Notes: a model not told the origin generated them from the sequence alone. Counted from the stretch's first letter, positions 36,771-49,551 are shown. The stretch is 64,000 nt of DNA from Ailurus styani (GCA_002007465.1 LNAC01000759.1:268260-332259); one strand, 5' to 3'. Translations and numbers: made by a program.

Positions 36771-37056
36771 GGTCAGTTATTGGAATATCTTAGAGATATA
36801 AAACACTATGATTTAAACCAAAAGTTTTATGCCTAATTAGAATATTGATCAAAGAAGTATAGCAGAGTGTCACAAAACTCATAGACTAAGAAGGAATCTG
36901 AAACAATAGTCTCTCCAATTAGGTATGACAGGTATCTGATAGATTTTAGTGATTAAGTTTCTTAATACTTTGGATATTCAACTTAAGTAGTCTTTAATCC
37001 TGAGTATTCACAGTATTAGTAATTAATTTTACTAGTAGAACATGACATAATATTCC

Positions 37057-37095
37057 ATTATTTATTTATTTATTTATATTATTTATTATTATTGC
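37057..37095. repeat. (TTTA)n-like microsatellite
   Basis: Repeated TTTATTTA units, degenerating to ATT. Confidence 0.85.
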
Positions 37096-37394
37096 AAACT
37101 TTAAAACATAAAAATAATAGATCATTATCATTGTATTCAAGACTCTCATATTTACGAATAAAATAAAGGATCTCTTAAAATTTTCTATACCATAGTAAGT
37201 CCATGAAATGATACACTATATGTGTACACTGGCAACCTACTGAGAGTCTATGTAGAACACTTACTATTTCATACTATTTAATATTTCCCCTTCCTCCTTT
37301 TGGTTTTTGCTTTTTAGAACTGTAATCTTTACTATCATTCTTCATTTACTGGATTTTTCTATCATCACCAAACAGAAACATGACTAAGCGGTGA

Positions 37395-37830
37395 TAACAT
37401 GACAAAGCAGAGAAAGCCGCTGACTGGAGCAGACCTGTATTTGAATCCTGGCTGCATTAATAATTAGGTCATCCTTGAGCAAGTTACTTCTACTCTCTCC
37501 ATCCCACTTTCCTCATCTATCAAATGGGGGAAAAAGTGCCCACTTCACAAAGTAATTGTAAAGATTAAATGAGATAGGGGCGCCTGGCTCAGTCGTTAAG
37601 CATTTGCCTTTGGCTCAGGTCATGATCCCAGGGTAATGGGATGAAGCCCCGCATCAGTTCTCCTCCTTCCACTGCCCCTGCGTGTGTTCCCTCTCTCGCT
37701 GTGTCTCTCTCTGTCAAAGAAAATAAATGAAATCTTAAAAAAAAAAAAAAAAGATTAAATGAGATAATAGTCAAGCCTTTAGCTAAGTGTTTGGAACAGA
37801 CAATAACAGGAACTCAACAAATGTTTTTAA
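37395..37830 (+). repeat. MIR split by a CAN-SINE
   Basis: The MIR core (TTTGAATCCTGGCTGCATTA, ACTTTCCTCATCTATCAAAT) ends with AAAGATTAAATGAGATA. This is duplicated on both sides of the SINE at 37577-37749, after which the MIR 3' end continues. Confidence 0.85.
37577..37749 (+). repeat. CAN-SINE inside a MIR
   Basis: The head lacks four bases (CGCCTGGCTCAG) and the middle is shortened. Flanked by perfect AAAGATTAAATGAGATA at 37560-37576 and 37750-37766. Confidence 0.95.
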
Positions 37831-38149
37831 TAAAGGAAGAAAGCTTGAGAGAAAAGCTCACTTTAACCTCCTAACCACAATTTCACTTGTGTATTATATA
37901 AGGCAGGAAGGGAAGGAAGAATAAAATAATTATCTATAAGGTATTGGAAACAAACTTCTTTTTAAGCTCATGTGCATGTATGTGTGTATAGTTCTCTGTT
38001 TTTATTATATTTCATGTCAAAAAAAATAACACAGTGAAACAAAATATTTGTGGTACATGTAATTGAAAATGATTAGTAGCCATTCTTTCTACATTAGAAA
38101 GGTAACATTTTAGAACTCTCTAGAAATAAAAATAAAAAGTATAATCCTA

Positions 38150-38480
38150 AAGCAATTTGGACACAGCCTAAAAGCAGCTCATAGAAAAGGACACAAAAGA
38201 GCCTTTTAAACATATAAAACAATGGTCATTCTCATTAGTGACCAATAAAACCAAATTTTAACTATAGCACGATACCACGTTATACCAATCAAACTGGCAA
38301 ACACTAAAAGGAATCACAGCATTAAATCTTTCGTTAGGATATGGAACAAAGGGAGTACTCCACTAGTGGGAATATAAATTGGTTGCCACTTTGGAGAGCA
38401 ATTAGGCAAAATGTTTGTAAACTGTAAAATAAACTTTTTGAAAGGATCTAGCACTTCTCATTTATCACCTAGAATCATTA
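38150..38480 (+). mobile_element. L1 ORF2 3'-end fragment
   Basis: Decayed L1 sequence: CATTCTCATTAGTGACCAAT, CAAACTGGCAAACACTAAAA and TAGTGGGAATATAAATTGGT are recognisable from the ORF2 end/3' UTR. Edges are approximate. Confidence 0.5.
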
Positions 38481-38987
38481 GTTATGTTCTGATGTAAATA
38501 GGTCTTACCCCTCTAAGCAGATAGGGCAGAAACCTCATCTTAAAATACTTTGGTAATCTCACAACAGCTTGCTCAGTGCCTTCCATATAAAATATTTCCA
38601 ATAAATACTGGTTGACTGATTAAACCTCCAAAAGAGAATTTATGCTTAGGAAAGGAACAAATAGAAATCAAAAGACAGAAAAATTAAAAGGCAGAAAAAA
38701 TAATGCTTATGAACTATTCTTGAATGATTTTTAATGTGATTTAGGTGAGCTTACTGGTTACCACATGAAAATATCCCATGACTACTTTTGCTTGGATCTT
38801 AATAGAAGATTTTTGTTTGCTTTAGGATAATGGTTATTTTTAAAAAACCAGAAACACATGGAGTTCACATGAAGACCTTATTTGACTTCTAACATACTTA
38901 AAATATAATAAGGTAAACTATAAACAAGAGGATCTCCCTTTAATTTTTATAACCTTGCAAAATATCTTACAAGACAACTAAAAATAT

Positions 38988-39189
38988 GGGCACCTGGGTG
39001 GCTCAGTGGGTTAAAGCCTCTGCCTTCGGCTCAGGTCATGATCTCAGGGTCCTGGGATCGAGGCCCGCATCGGGCTCTCTGCTTGGCAGAGAGCCTGCTT
39101 CCTCCTCTCTCTCTGCCTGCCTCTCTGCCTACTTGTGATCTCTCTCTGTCAAATAAATAAATAAAATCTTTAAAAACAAAACAAAACAG
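38988..39189 (+). repeat. Young CAN-SINE
   Basis: Flanked by perfect GACAACTAAAAATAT at 38973-38987 and 39190-39204. Confidence 0.96.
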
Positions 39190-41087
39190 GACAACTAAAA
39201 ATATATTATGGAATAGAGTTAATTCAATGAAACTACCAAAGTCATAGAGTAACATTATATAAACTTCTGAAGTAGGCATTTAAAAATATGAAGAAAAAGA
39301 CATTCACTACTTTAATATTAACAATAATCTCTCTAATGTTGATGAAATGTAAACAAGGAATTCAGGTGAAATTTAAAGCTGACTGGTACTTTCATTATCT
39401 TAAATTCAAAGAAGTTCCCAAGACTTAAGCCAAGATTCTTCAAAGAAAATCTAAAGACATCAAATAAACACTAATGGATTCTATTTTGAATCCTTTAAAA
39501 ATGATAACTGCAAGAATGCTGAGACAATATAAACATTCCTGTTATAACTATTATACAGAACACATAGGGATACGGATACACTGAAGACGAGAAGGACTCC
39601 AGCGGTGGTGTATCATGTTTTGTCTTCCAAGAGAGCAGCAGACAGATGGTAGGATTAACAGAGGATATGTCTAAAAGTATTCAGGAAAGAGAGATCTGAA
39701 AACTATGCAATTAAGCTACTGAAGTTGCTGTTCACTATCTTGATTGATTAATTCTTTTGTAATTTTCTCCCACTGTCCACAGACTGATCACTATGCAAGG
39801 GTTCAGACTGTGTACAGTTAAGCGAAAACTGGAGTGGCTCAGGAAGGGAAGGCCATACTGCACTTACTTGCATGTGTGGCAGGTGGAGATGACCTTGTAT
39901 AAGGCAGGTAGGGCTCTATGACAATAAACAGGACCTGAACTACAAGCCTACTGAGCAGCAGTTATGCATAACATCTGCAGTAGACAAAAGCTCATTTCTT
40001 GACAGTGGATCAGTTTACCCTTCCTTTCTATAGAGTAGCAGCTGATTTTGTGGGCTTCAAAGGCACTAAATCAACCAAGAGGTTTTTTGGATGGAGGAAC
40101 CAATGAATGGATGACAAAATAAATGATAAATACATAGATCCCGGGATAGATCCCTTGAGGTCTGACTAAAAGCAGTACTAAATACAAAGGAGATTTAGAT
40201 CATAGCACAGTTGTATTTAAATATTATCACTAGGAAAAATTCAGTTTTCAACTGATGGAAGTTCTAAATGAAAAGAATTTATGCCATTAAAAACAAAACC
40301 AAAAACCTGGTTCCTTTCTCCTCCCACGAACAATAAACCGAGATCCCAGATATCTTTTGCCTAGAGATTATTTCACTAGCTTCCTAATTATTACTCTCTT
40401 GCTTCCTATTATGCCATCTTTTTTTCCTTCACCAAAGGGATTATCCTTCTTTTCTATCTTTTTTTAAAAAGGAAAAAATTATGTATAAAACCATTAAATT
40501 AATACTAGCATAATCTTAAGTGTTGTTTGTACAGATATTTTTACATAAATAATTATGCTAAATTTGCAATACCATATTCTTTTTTTCATACAACCTAATA
40601 TTTTGGGTATGTTCCTGGGTAATTATATAGTCTCCACTATCACCTGTTTTACATCCAGGAGAAATATCTATAATATTTTCTTTGTTGGGACTTAGTATTT
40701 TACAGTTTCTATTATTTTATAATTATAAAATAATGTAAACACCTTGGACATGTACTTTTCCTTTCCTTATCTCCTGTGTATCAGTAAAGTGATGAAGTTA
40801 GACTAGCTAACCGCCAAGCAATTTTTCAATTTTAATTTCGAGTAGTATGATACTCTTTAATGGTTAACAGATTATCCTTTCCAAATACCACTGAGAGTCC
40901 ACAGAGACACAGAACACTGGATCAGATGCTGAAGATATTAAAATAATTTATTTCTTAAGAAAAGAATGTGGAGCATAATCCTTAAGAGGTTCTATGATGC
41001 TGCCATTAGTATATCTTGAAAAAAACTATAATTTCTTTGTATTTTACTTCAGAATTATTGAGGGAAATATTCAGCCTTTTTTATTCC

Positions 41088-41265
41088 ACTGGTTCTTAAA
41101 CCCTGGAGCTGACCTGGGAAATTGTTAAAAAATGCAGATTCCTGGTCTATCCCTCTAGTCTGATTCAGTATGTCTGGGATTAGCCTAGAAATATGCATGT
41201 TTAAAAAAAAAACAAAAAACTCCCCAGGCAATTCTGATCTTGCATTGAAAAATACTGCTCTATTC
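41088..41265 (+). mobile_element. hAT-like MER-class fragment
   Basis: It begins CACTGGTTCTTAAACCCTGG and contains GATTCCTGGTCTATCCCTCT and CTGATTCAGTATGTCTGGGA, typical of short mammalian hAT elements (MER5/MER20-like). An A-rich insertion interrupts the right half. Confidence 0.55.
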
Positions 41266-41390
41266 TTGATCTAATTTGCCACTCTAGTAGAAGAACCATT
41301 AAGAATATAATGGACAATTACTGGGCTTGATACACTGGACCCAGATTTTTAAGTGAAAAAATAAAATAATTAAAAAAATTGCACAGAATA

Positions 41391-41590
41391 GGGCGCCTGG
41401 GTGGCTCAGTGGGTTAAAGCCTCTGCTTTCGGCTCAGGTCATGATCTCAGCGTCCTGGGATCGAGGCCCGCATCGGGCTCTCTGCTGAGCAGGGAGCCTG
41501 CTTCCTCCTCTCCCTTTCTCTCTGCCTGCCTCTCTGCCTACTTGTAATCTCTCTCTCTGTGTCAAATAAATAAAATCTTTAAAAAAAAAA
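41391..41590 (+). repeat. Young CAN-SINE
   Basis: Full-length. Flanked by AATTGCACAGAATA at 41377-41390 and 41591-41604. Confidence 0.96.
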
Positions 41591-41905
41591 AATTGCACAG
41601 AATAATTCTTTAATATAGTTTTCCCTCCCAAGTTACTCCAGTTTTTCTAGCCTAATATACGAATTACAAAATGGAGAATTTAATATCTTCATTGAAGGAA
41701 GTCTCAACTTGTTAAATTCTAAAGTACAGTGCTTTCTTAGGGGAATAAAGTTAAAAAGAAAAAAAAAACTTTAAACGAAACCCAAAATATAATAAAGTGT
41801 GCCAATATGAGAAAAACTAAAGGCAAGATGAAAGGTTCAAAAATGCATCATTTAGAAGTTTGCCTTATATTAGAACTGAATGGGGACTCTTGTATCTTAA
41901 AAAAA

Positions 41906-41920
41906 TAATAATAATAATAA
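41906..41920. repeat. (AAT)n microsatellite
   Basis: About five ATA units in an A-rich run. Confidence 0.8.
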
Positions 41921-42169
41921 AAAAGAGCTGCTTGCTTCCTAAATCAAAGTGAAGTCTACATCCTTTTTTGTATACTCATCAAAAAATAACACAAAAACTC
42001 AATTCCTAAATGTGCTAATCTTTCACAAACCTTCCAACATTACAAATTTTCCTCCTTTAAGAGGAAACTCATTTTTATGAAATTAAACATGAAAGCTTAT
42101 TTTTTTTGCTAAGGAGTATGAAAAAAAGAGAAAAAACCTGCTGATCATGCCCATGAGTGAAAGCCTCAC

Positions 42170-42229
42170 CTGAGCAATTGATTCTTTTTCCAAATGAGCT
42201 CGAGATCCACATGCAATAGCCATTTTTTC
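42170..42229 (-). CDS. ALG5: ALG5 exon 7
   Basis: The 60-base, phase-0 exon has acceptor TCCTCAG and donor GTGAGG. It encodes EKMAIACGSRAHLEKESIAQ (188-207), the GSR-type segment that follows the DxD strand in this family. The first two residues differ from human NQ (recalled, not aligned). The remainder is the same as I recall it. Confidence 0.95.
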
Positions 42230-42470
42230 CTGAGGAAAAAGCAATAAAATGATTTTTCAGTAATTAAATATCATTAATAAAAATATTTATTTTCAATGTG
42301 AGTATCTCATTTTTTAGATTCTGATTTTTTTTTAAAAAGTCACATTAAATATCTTTAAAGGTTTACTTAGGTGTTCAGAATATATACAGCTTCAATAAGC
42401 CTAGTTATACTTACTAAGAGGACAACAGGGTATCTAACTATCAGGGGCATTTATGATTTGAAATTCATAT

Positions 42471-42675
42471 ATATATATATGTATATTTTTAAAGGTTTTA
42501 TTTATCTGACAGAGAGAGACATGACAGAGAGGGAACACAAGCAGGGGGAGTGGGAGAGGGAGAACCAGGCTTCCGCTGAGCAGGGAACCCGATGTGAGGC
42601 TTGATCCCAGCACCCTGGGATCATGACCTGAGCCAAAGGCAGATGCTTAATGACTGAGCCACCCAGGTGCCCCCA
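42471..42675 (-). repeat. CAN-SINE upstream of ALG5 exon 7
   Basis: In the gene's orientation, about 240 bases on the intron side of the exon 7 acceptor. Flanked by AAATTCATAT at 42461-42470 and 42676-42685, with (TA)n in the tail. Confidence 0.92.
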
Positions 42676-43300
42676 AAATTCATATTTTTAAAGGATTCTT
42701 CTGATTAAAAATACTGTATTAGCATAGTTAGAAGGAAAAATAGTGGTATTAGAAAAAAAGGTATCTGTAAATGCTATGATTATACATAATCATTACATTT
42801 TGGAAAATCCAAGATTACCAACTAAAAAACTACCACACATATTAAGGGAATTTAAGAAGATGAGTGGGCACAAATGAAGATATATATAATACTTTAGTCT
42901 GCATATGTACAATTAGAAAATATAATGGAAGATGGTATTTGTAACATTAATAAGAAAGCAAAATCTGGAAATAACTTCACAAAAATGTGGCAATACCTAA
43001 ATAAAGAACACATACATAAGCTACCAAGGGAAACAAAAGAACCTAACAGTATCAAAAATCAATTCTCCTTTAAAATTAATCTTTAAATTTAAGGTCATAC
43101 CAATAGAAATATCAAAATAATTTCTCACTGAACTATATAAGCTAATTTTTAGAGTTAATATTAAAAAATAAAGAACCAGAAGAGCCAGGAAAATTCTAAG
43201 AATGAGGATTTAATATATATTATAAAGCTATAATAATTAAAATGAAGGTATCAGAATGTGAATAGATAAATCCACGGACCAGAATGGAAAGGCCAGAAAA

Positions 43301-43332
<32 letters not shown>

Positions 43333-43333
43333 A
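43301..43333. repeat. (AC)n microsatellite
   Basis: About 13 pure AC units, then ACTCACAC. Inside L1-derived sequence. Confidence 0.95.
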
Positions 43334-43650
43334 AATGCGGATACTTAGAAATATGATAAAGATGATATTTTCAATCAGTAGGGAAAAGATGAACTGATAA
43401 ATGCCTTGGGACGTCTAGGTAGCTATTTGGAAACCAAATTAAGCTGAACCTGAGCTTTATACTAAATAGTAGGATATATTTCAGATACATCAAAGATTTA
43501 AGTATAAAATATCAGGAATAATTTTTAAAATGATCTCAAGGAAATCATTAAATATATAAAATCTAGAAGAAAAATCAATTCGATAATAAATTTTTTAAAA
43601 ATTGTGTGGCAAAACAAAAATCCAAACATATTCAAAATTAAAAGACACAT

Positions 43651-43861
43651 GGGACGCCTGGGTGGCTCAGTCAGTCAAGCGTCTGCCTTCTGCTCAGGTC
43701 ATGATCCCAGAGTCCTAGGATTGAGTCCTGCGTTGGGCTCCCTGCTCAGCGGGAAGTCTGCTTCCCTTCCCCTCCCCTGGCTGGTGCTTTCTCTCTCTCT
43801 CTCTCTCTCTCTCACTTGCTCACTCTCTGTCTCTCTCAAATAAATAAGTTAAATCTTTAAA
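43651..43861 (+). repeat. CAN-SINE inside an L1 fragment
   Basis: The (CT)n middle is expanded at 43790-43813. Flanked by AAAATTAAAAGACACAT (43634-43650) and AAAATTAAAAGATACAT (43862-43878). Confidence 0.94.
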
Positions 43862-44495
43862 AAAATTAAAAGATACATAAGTTGGGGGTTAGTATTGGAA
43901 ATTTATATTATAGACAAAAGGATCATTTCCAAAATGCTAACGTGCCCCTAAGAATTATTATAAAAGTAGCCTGAGAACTCAGTTGGAAAAGAGGCAAACG
44001 TTATGAACAGAGTGTTCATAAAAGAGGAAGTGAAAACAGCTCTTAAACAACTGAAAACATCCTCAATCACATGTATCCCAAGAGCAATGCAAATAAAACC
44101 TATCAGTGTTTACAATATGGTGCCTACACGCCCTACAGACAGCAATGTGAAAACTCTCAAAACTACAAATATACATATAACCTGACCTAGCAATTCTACA
44201 AATAAGAATTCTTCCTGTAAATAAACTTGCATATGTATGAAAAGACTTTCAAGTAGGGTTAATCATTTCAGTGTTGTCTGAAGCAGCAAACCTGTACGTC
44301 TATCCAAAGGCATTAGTTATGACACTATGAAAGAATGAGGAAGCACTTTGCTGTATAAATATGGCTCAATCCCCAGGATACTTTGTTAAGTGGAACAAGA
44401 GAACAGTGAATAGCTAAGAGCTTGCATTTTTAAATAAAGAAAACATATATATGCCTTTCAGATGGATATACAAGAAATTAACACTGGTTACTTCT

Positions 44496-44790
44496 TTTTT
44501 TTTTTTTTTTTTTTTTAAANACACAAAATTTAACTCAAAATGTTCACAGACTTAAAATCTACACAATCTCTGGAAAGAAAATTTTTTTTTTTTTTTAAAG
44601 ATTTTATTTATTTATTTGACACAGAGAGAGAGAGATTACAAGTAGGCAGAGAGGCAGGCAGAGACAGGGAGAGGAGGAAGCAGGCTCCCTGCTGAGCAGA
44701 GAGCCTGATGCGGGCCTAGATCCCAGGACGCTGAGATCATGACCTGAGCTGAAAGCAGAGGCTTTAACCCACTGAGCCACCCAGGCGCCC
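44496..44790 (-). mobile_element. CAN-SINE carrying an extra 3' segment (apparent transduction)
   Basis: The perfect 16-base duplication AACACTGGTTACTTCT (44480-44495 and 44791-44806) encloses more than a SINE. On the minus strand there is a full SINE (44790 to about 44597), an A-tail (about 44596-44582), about 61 bases of non-SINE sequence (44581-44521), then a second A-tail (44516-44496). A single N sits at 44520. Confidence 0.85.
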
Positions 44791-45149
44791 AACACTGGTT
44801 ACTTCTAAGAGTAACTGAGTGACTGAGAAATGAAGGGCAGGCCTCCTTTCACTGTGTATCTTCTTGCGTCGTTTGACTTTTGAGCTATTCACCAAAATAA
44901 ACAAAATTAAAAAGTGCATATTGTAAAAAAAAAAGAAAGGCAAGCATATAAATTTACATATAATAAAACCTTATTATAAAGAGAAAAAGTCATGTATAAT
45001 TTTACTACCTAAAAGTAACCATTTATAGTGTTTTATTTCCTAATCCTTTATTTCCCCTCTGCATTTAAAACCATAGCTGAAATTTACCTACATATCAGTT
45101 TTTTTCATTCAAAATAACCTAAAATTTTCTTATATTCAAGTCATTGTTT

Positions 45150-46150
45150 TTCAACTTTTTATTATGAGTATTTTCAAACAATACACAAAAGCAGAAGACA
45201 CTAGGAAAATGAAGCCCCCATGTGCCCGTATTCTGGCTCAACAATTATCAATACATTAAAAAAAAATGAAAGAAAATACCAATACATGGCCAATCTTGCT
45301 TCCTCTAAAGCCACTCATCACTATTCCATCCAACAAATTCTAGGCATCACATTATAAATTGCTGTATATTTTGATCACAATAGAACTATCACAACTAAAA
45401 CATTAATAATTCTTTAATACCACCAGGTACAGTTTTCAAATTTGCCCACTTATCTCATAAATGTTTTCAGCTTATTTGAGTCAAGAGCCAAGAAAAATTC
45501 ATATAAATTAGGTGATGTTTCTTTTACCTATATACTCCCCCCTACTTCTATTAAATTTTTTTCTTATACTCTATTTGTTGAAGAAACTATGCAATTTGTT
45601 TGTAGAATTTCCTAGATGTTGGATTTTGCAGACTGTACTCACAGTGCTGACATTTATCATGTTCCTCTGTCTCCTATATTTCCTGTAAACTGTTTGTTAG
45701 AAGCTTGATAAAATTCAGGTTTGCTTTTTGAGAACTTATAGCAGTATTGCATGTTCATCTTTCTTTTTTGTGTCAATGGTGAGGGCAATATCATATTTCA
45801 CCATAAAGATTTACCATATTTTCACTGTTTGCCTATGTGTTGACTATTTGTAATTTGATGCTTTTAGAAAGGTGCCCAAAAGAACATCTTTGAATGTAAA
45901 ACTCGATTTGTATTTTGGATTTCCTCCTTTGGAAAAAGTCATAGAAGCAGAATATTAAACTGAAAGCATGAATGTTTTAAATGTTTATGTGCCATATTAT
46001 TCTTTAAAAGGCTTTTATATTGCCACTAAATGGGTATAATATTGACTACTTCATCAAATCCTTGCCAGTTCTAATTATTCTTATTTTAAATTTGCTAATT
46101 TTATAAGGGTAAAATATAACCACATGTGATCTAATTTCCTTTTCTTTATA
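45150..46150 (-). mobile_element. Old L1 3'-region-like fragment
   Basis: Read on the minus strand, it resembles the 3' region of mammalian L1M elements (AAAAAGTTGAAAAACAATGA end near 45160, and the 'AATCCTTGCCAG' segment near 46055). It is heavily decayed, and the boundaries are rough. Confidence 0.4.
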
Positions 46151-47034
46151 ACAAAAAGGTAAACTCCGGGGAAATTTTAGTGGCCATTATATTTTCTTTT
46201 GGAAATTATGGTTACATGCTTTGCCTAGTAGTTAGTAGTAGGAATAATAATCTCCTCCCTTTTTCTGTCACAGGTACTTTGCTCAGGAAGGGAGAGAATG
46301 CTTTTCTTAAGGAAGAATCATGTATAAAGTTCAGATAGTATATGGCAAATAAGCTTCAAAGTAAAATCCAAAAAGAGCAGCAATGTTACTGAGTATTAGA
46401 TGGGGGAAAAAAAAAGACCACTTCCCACCTTTCAGAAACTGAGTAGAATTAAAATGTCATTTAATTAAAAAAATAAAAATAAAATGCCATTTAATTAAAC
46501 TAAAAACAAAAGTTTTCATTTAAAATCTTGTTCTCTCAGTGTAAGTCCCTAAAAGCTTTTAGGAGAAGTCTGTGTATCTGTAGTCTGACGTAAGAACTGA
46601 ATCCCTGGTACGACCTCAATATCATAAGGAATTCATCTAAACAGCTTTTAAAACAGCTGTTTTTCAGGAAAAAATATTCTTGCTTTTAAAACTGCTCACA
46701 TTAGAAGATGTATGTAAACATGAAGTCTCTTTCTTTTAAGCCTCTTTCAGAGTATTGCTAATTTTTTTGTGGGTGTTGAAAAATGAATACTTCAGTTACT
46801 ATGATAGCTAGCTTTTTAAAGTGGCAAAAAGTGGTACCATATTGTCTTCTAGAAAGAAATGCTCCATCAGAATCCTTACCTAGTACTTCTCTATTTAAGT
46901 ATTTCCTCACAATTCACTGGAGTGAAAACAGACTAGAAGAACTAAGTAGAGTTAATTTATATGAACGATTATAAACAGTAACATTAGAATTAGCTCTGAA
47001 AAATCAAGCAGAAAGACTATGTTAATAATTAGAG

Positions 47035-47230
47035 GTAATGGTTACTGAGTGCTGAACATATGCTAAACACTCGACCATACATTTAAAAAAATTTTAATCA
47101 TTACCTCAGGATTATGAACTCAGACCCACTGTCCACATGTCAGTGATGAGAAAAATGAGGTGGATGGATTAACTTGCCCAAAATCACATGCAATGTGAAC
47201 CTAGGAACATCTGAACTCCATACCCAAAGT
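47035..47230 (-). repeat. MIR (reverse)
   Basis: GATGAGAAAAATGAGGTGGA, ACTTGCCCAAAATCACATGC and 'gaacctaggaacatctgaactcc' are decayed reverse MIR. Confidence 0.6.
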
Positions 47231-47522
47231 TAAGAAACATATTAAGTGGAAATGGGAATTGGCATAGGTACTCCATAAGACAAACATGACTCCACATGAG
47301 GTATAGAGAAATAAAGTTGCAACAATTTAGAAATTAGTAAAGGAAAAGTCAGATAGTAAAATTGATCATATTCATTCAAGGTGGGCAGAAATGGAAATAT
47401 AAAGTGAGGTAATGAGTTAAGAAAAAGTTTTATTTATTAAAAAACTATGTTTTGGCTTAAAAATCCTATCTCCCTTTTTTCCTTAAAAGCAATAAAAGTT
47501 CATTATTAAAAACAAAAAATAA

Positions 47523-47640
47523 GGGGTGCCTGGCTGGCTTACTTGGAAAGAGTGTGCAACTCTTGGTCTTGGGGTCGTGAGTTTGAGCTCCATGTTGGGT
47601 ACAGAGGTAACTTTGAAAAAATTAATCTAAAGAAAAATAA
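47523..47640 (+). repeat. Short old CAN-SINE variant
   Basis: GGGGTGCCTGGCTGGCTTAC head, 'caactcttggtcttggggtcgtgag' and 'ctccatgttgggtacagag' blocks. Confidence 0.8.
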
Positions 47641-48169
47641 AAATTTGAAAGGATATCGATAGTCCCTCTCCAGAGACAAGTGATGTTAATTCATTATTTA
47701 TTAGATATATAACTAGATACTGCTATAGCTATCTATCTATATATATCAGATATTTAAAATTTATTTTTTCACTTAATTATATATCCTGAGTAGCACTCTA
47801 TGATTTTAACCTGTGTGAATATTTAACACTTTAAATCATTTCTACTTTTTTCCTCTTACTAAGAAATTAAAACATATTAAATATAAATATATTTTAAAAA
47901 TAAGGAAAAAAATCCTTGAAATTTATTTTATACACATTCTTAATTATTTTCTTAAGGTAAATTTCTCAAAGCTGGGTGAAGGGATATGTATTATTGATTC
48001 AATGGATGTGAATTATTTAAACCTTTTGATTCTTTTTTGAACTTGTTCTATAAAAATATTGTATTAATCTACACAGACTCACCAGATAAATTTGGGAACA
48101 TTACTCTTTTTTCTTTTTATTTGATGAAAGATGCCTTATTATTTGCCTGACTTTTACTTTTTAATTTAT

Positions 48170-48381
48170 TTTTATTTTTTAAAGATTTATTTAGTTTAGA
48201 GAGAGTGAGAGAAAGAGGGTGCACTAGCAGGGGGACATGCAGAGGGAGAGGAAAAGATTCCTCAAGCAGACTCCCCATGCAAGCAGGGAGCCTGATGCAA
48301 GGCTGGACCATGACCCTGAGATCACAACTCCAGCCAAAATTAAGAGTTGGATGCTCAACTGACTGAGCCACCCAGGTGTCC
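48170..48381 (-). repeat. CAN-SINE (older)
   Basis: Tail TTTTTAAAGATTTATTTAG and head GAGCCACCCAGGTGTCC. Diverged. Confidence 0.88.
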
Positions 48382-48499
48382 TTCCCTGCCTTTTAAATTA
48401 AGAGAATTTTCTCTTGATAATCATGAGGATATTAAATTTATGAAAATTTTTGTTGTCAGAAAAAATTATGGTTAACATTAAGGTTTCAGTCTTCTAGCA

Positions 48500-48684
48500 C
48501 AAGGTTGGTAAACTATGGCCTGTGGGCCAAAGTCAGCCTATTGCCTGCTTTTGCATGATCTATGAGTAAGAATGGTTTTTCAAGTGTTGTTAAAAAAAGA
48601 GTATTGCAACAGAGACCATATGTGGTCTACAAAGCCTAAAATATTTATCCTCTAGCCCTCTAGAGAAAAAGTTTGCTTTCCCTG
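48500..48684 (+). mobile_element. hAT-type non-autonomous DNA transposon, second copy
   Basis: It starts CAAGGTTGGTAAACTATGG and ends AAAAGTTTGCTTTCCCTG, the imperfect inverted repeats of the same family as the copy at 50872. It is shorter through internal deletion. The flanking duplications are not clear. Confidence 0.7.
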
Positions 48685-49551
48685 TTCTTAAGAGATATCC
48701 ACTTTCAAACCAAGTTTGTTGGCATTATATGACTGTTTTGGTACGAAGCTCGTGTCCTGAAAGTTCCACTGAGTATACAATCTACCACTTTTTACATTTT
48801 CAAGACTATCTTTTTAATTTTTGTATTCTGCCTTATTTGATTTTCACAAAGATCTCAGCAAAATGTCTGCATAACTGTCAGGTTTATAATACAAATGATT
48901 TGGAAAGTTAAGGGATTTCTTTTGGATGCTTGGCCATCTGAGAAGGTGACGCAGACATACCTGGCTCTTAGACTTGCCCACGGTCCACAAATAAAGAGGA
49001 CAAACAGTAATTGTCACATTCTCGTTTAAGGAAAAACCAAACCATGCATACATGTATGAAATGTTAGTGTCCCCAAAACACACTTGGCCGAGGACTACTA
49101 TATTAAAGACAAAGGAACATTCAGGGACACTAGCTAGCAATCATTCCAGACTGAGGGGTATGTGTGTTGGGGGTGGGGTGGTTAGTATCTCTTTCCTGTA
49201 GTTCTTCTCAATGCAGTTTTACTCCATATGTGTTACCTTTTATCATTTATGGCCTTCAAAACCTAAAAACTAAGTTTACTGGAACTATGTCTAAACGAAA
49301 ATCCAAGATCCAAGTCATGGCCTGAGGAATTACTCTATGGTTATGGAGTGCAGATTTCTTGTCATCTATTTCGCCTGTTTAGGGAGTTTTGATTCTATTT
49401 TTATAGTTAAGCCACTAAACAAGTGATCATCATATATTTTGCTTAGAAAAATTACTGTAAAACCAAGCATATTTTATTAAAAGAGGTAGCATAGCTACTG
49501 GTTAAGAAATTGAAAAGCTGTGAGAAAAGTTTTGCAATTAAAGAAAAAAGA

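Larger units (their letters stand above)
36215..42169 (-). other. ALG5: ALG5 intron 7
   Basis: This 6-kb intron holds four plus-strand (antisense to the gene) CAN-SINEs, a MIR, an L1 3'-end fragment and a hAT-like element. About 39.2-41.1 kb is AT-rich sequence in which I recognise nothing. Confidence 0.85.
42850..44940 (+). mobile_element. Old L1 ORF2 end and 3' UTR, interrupted
   Basis: Sequence such as TATAAAGCTATAATAATTAAAATG (within 43220-43245) and the later AATGCAAATAAAACCTATC (near 44087) are decayed L1 ORF2 C-terminal and 3' region. The end lies near 44935, with an A-rich tail. An (AC)n repeat and two CAN-SINEs (43651-43861 and 44496-44790) interrupt it. Confidence 0.55.

Noticed and set aside
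43301..43333. Regular repeats (AC)n and the many dispersed SINEs as a CRISPR array
   Set aside because: These are eukaryotic microsatellites and retroposons. No spaced direct repeats or cas genes exist.
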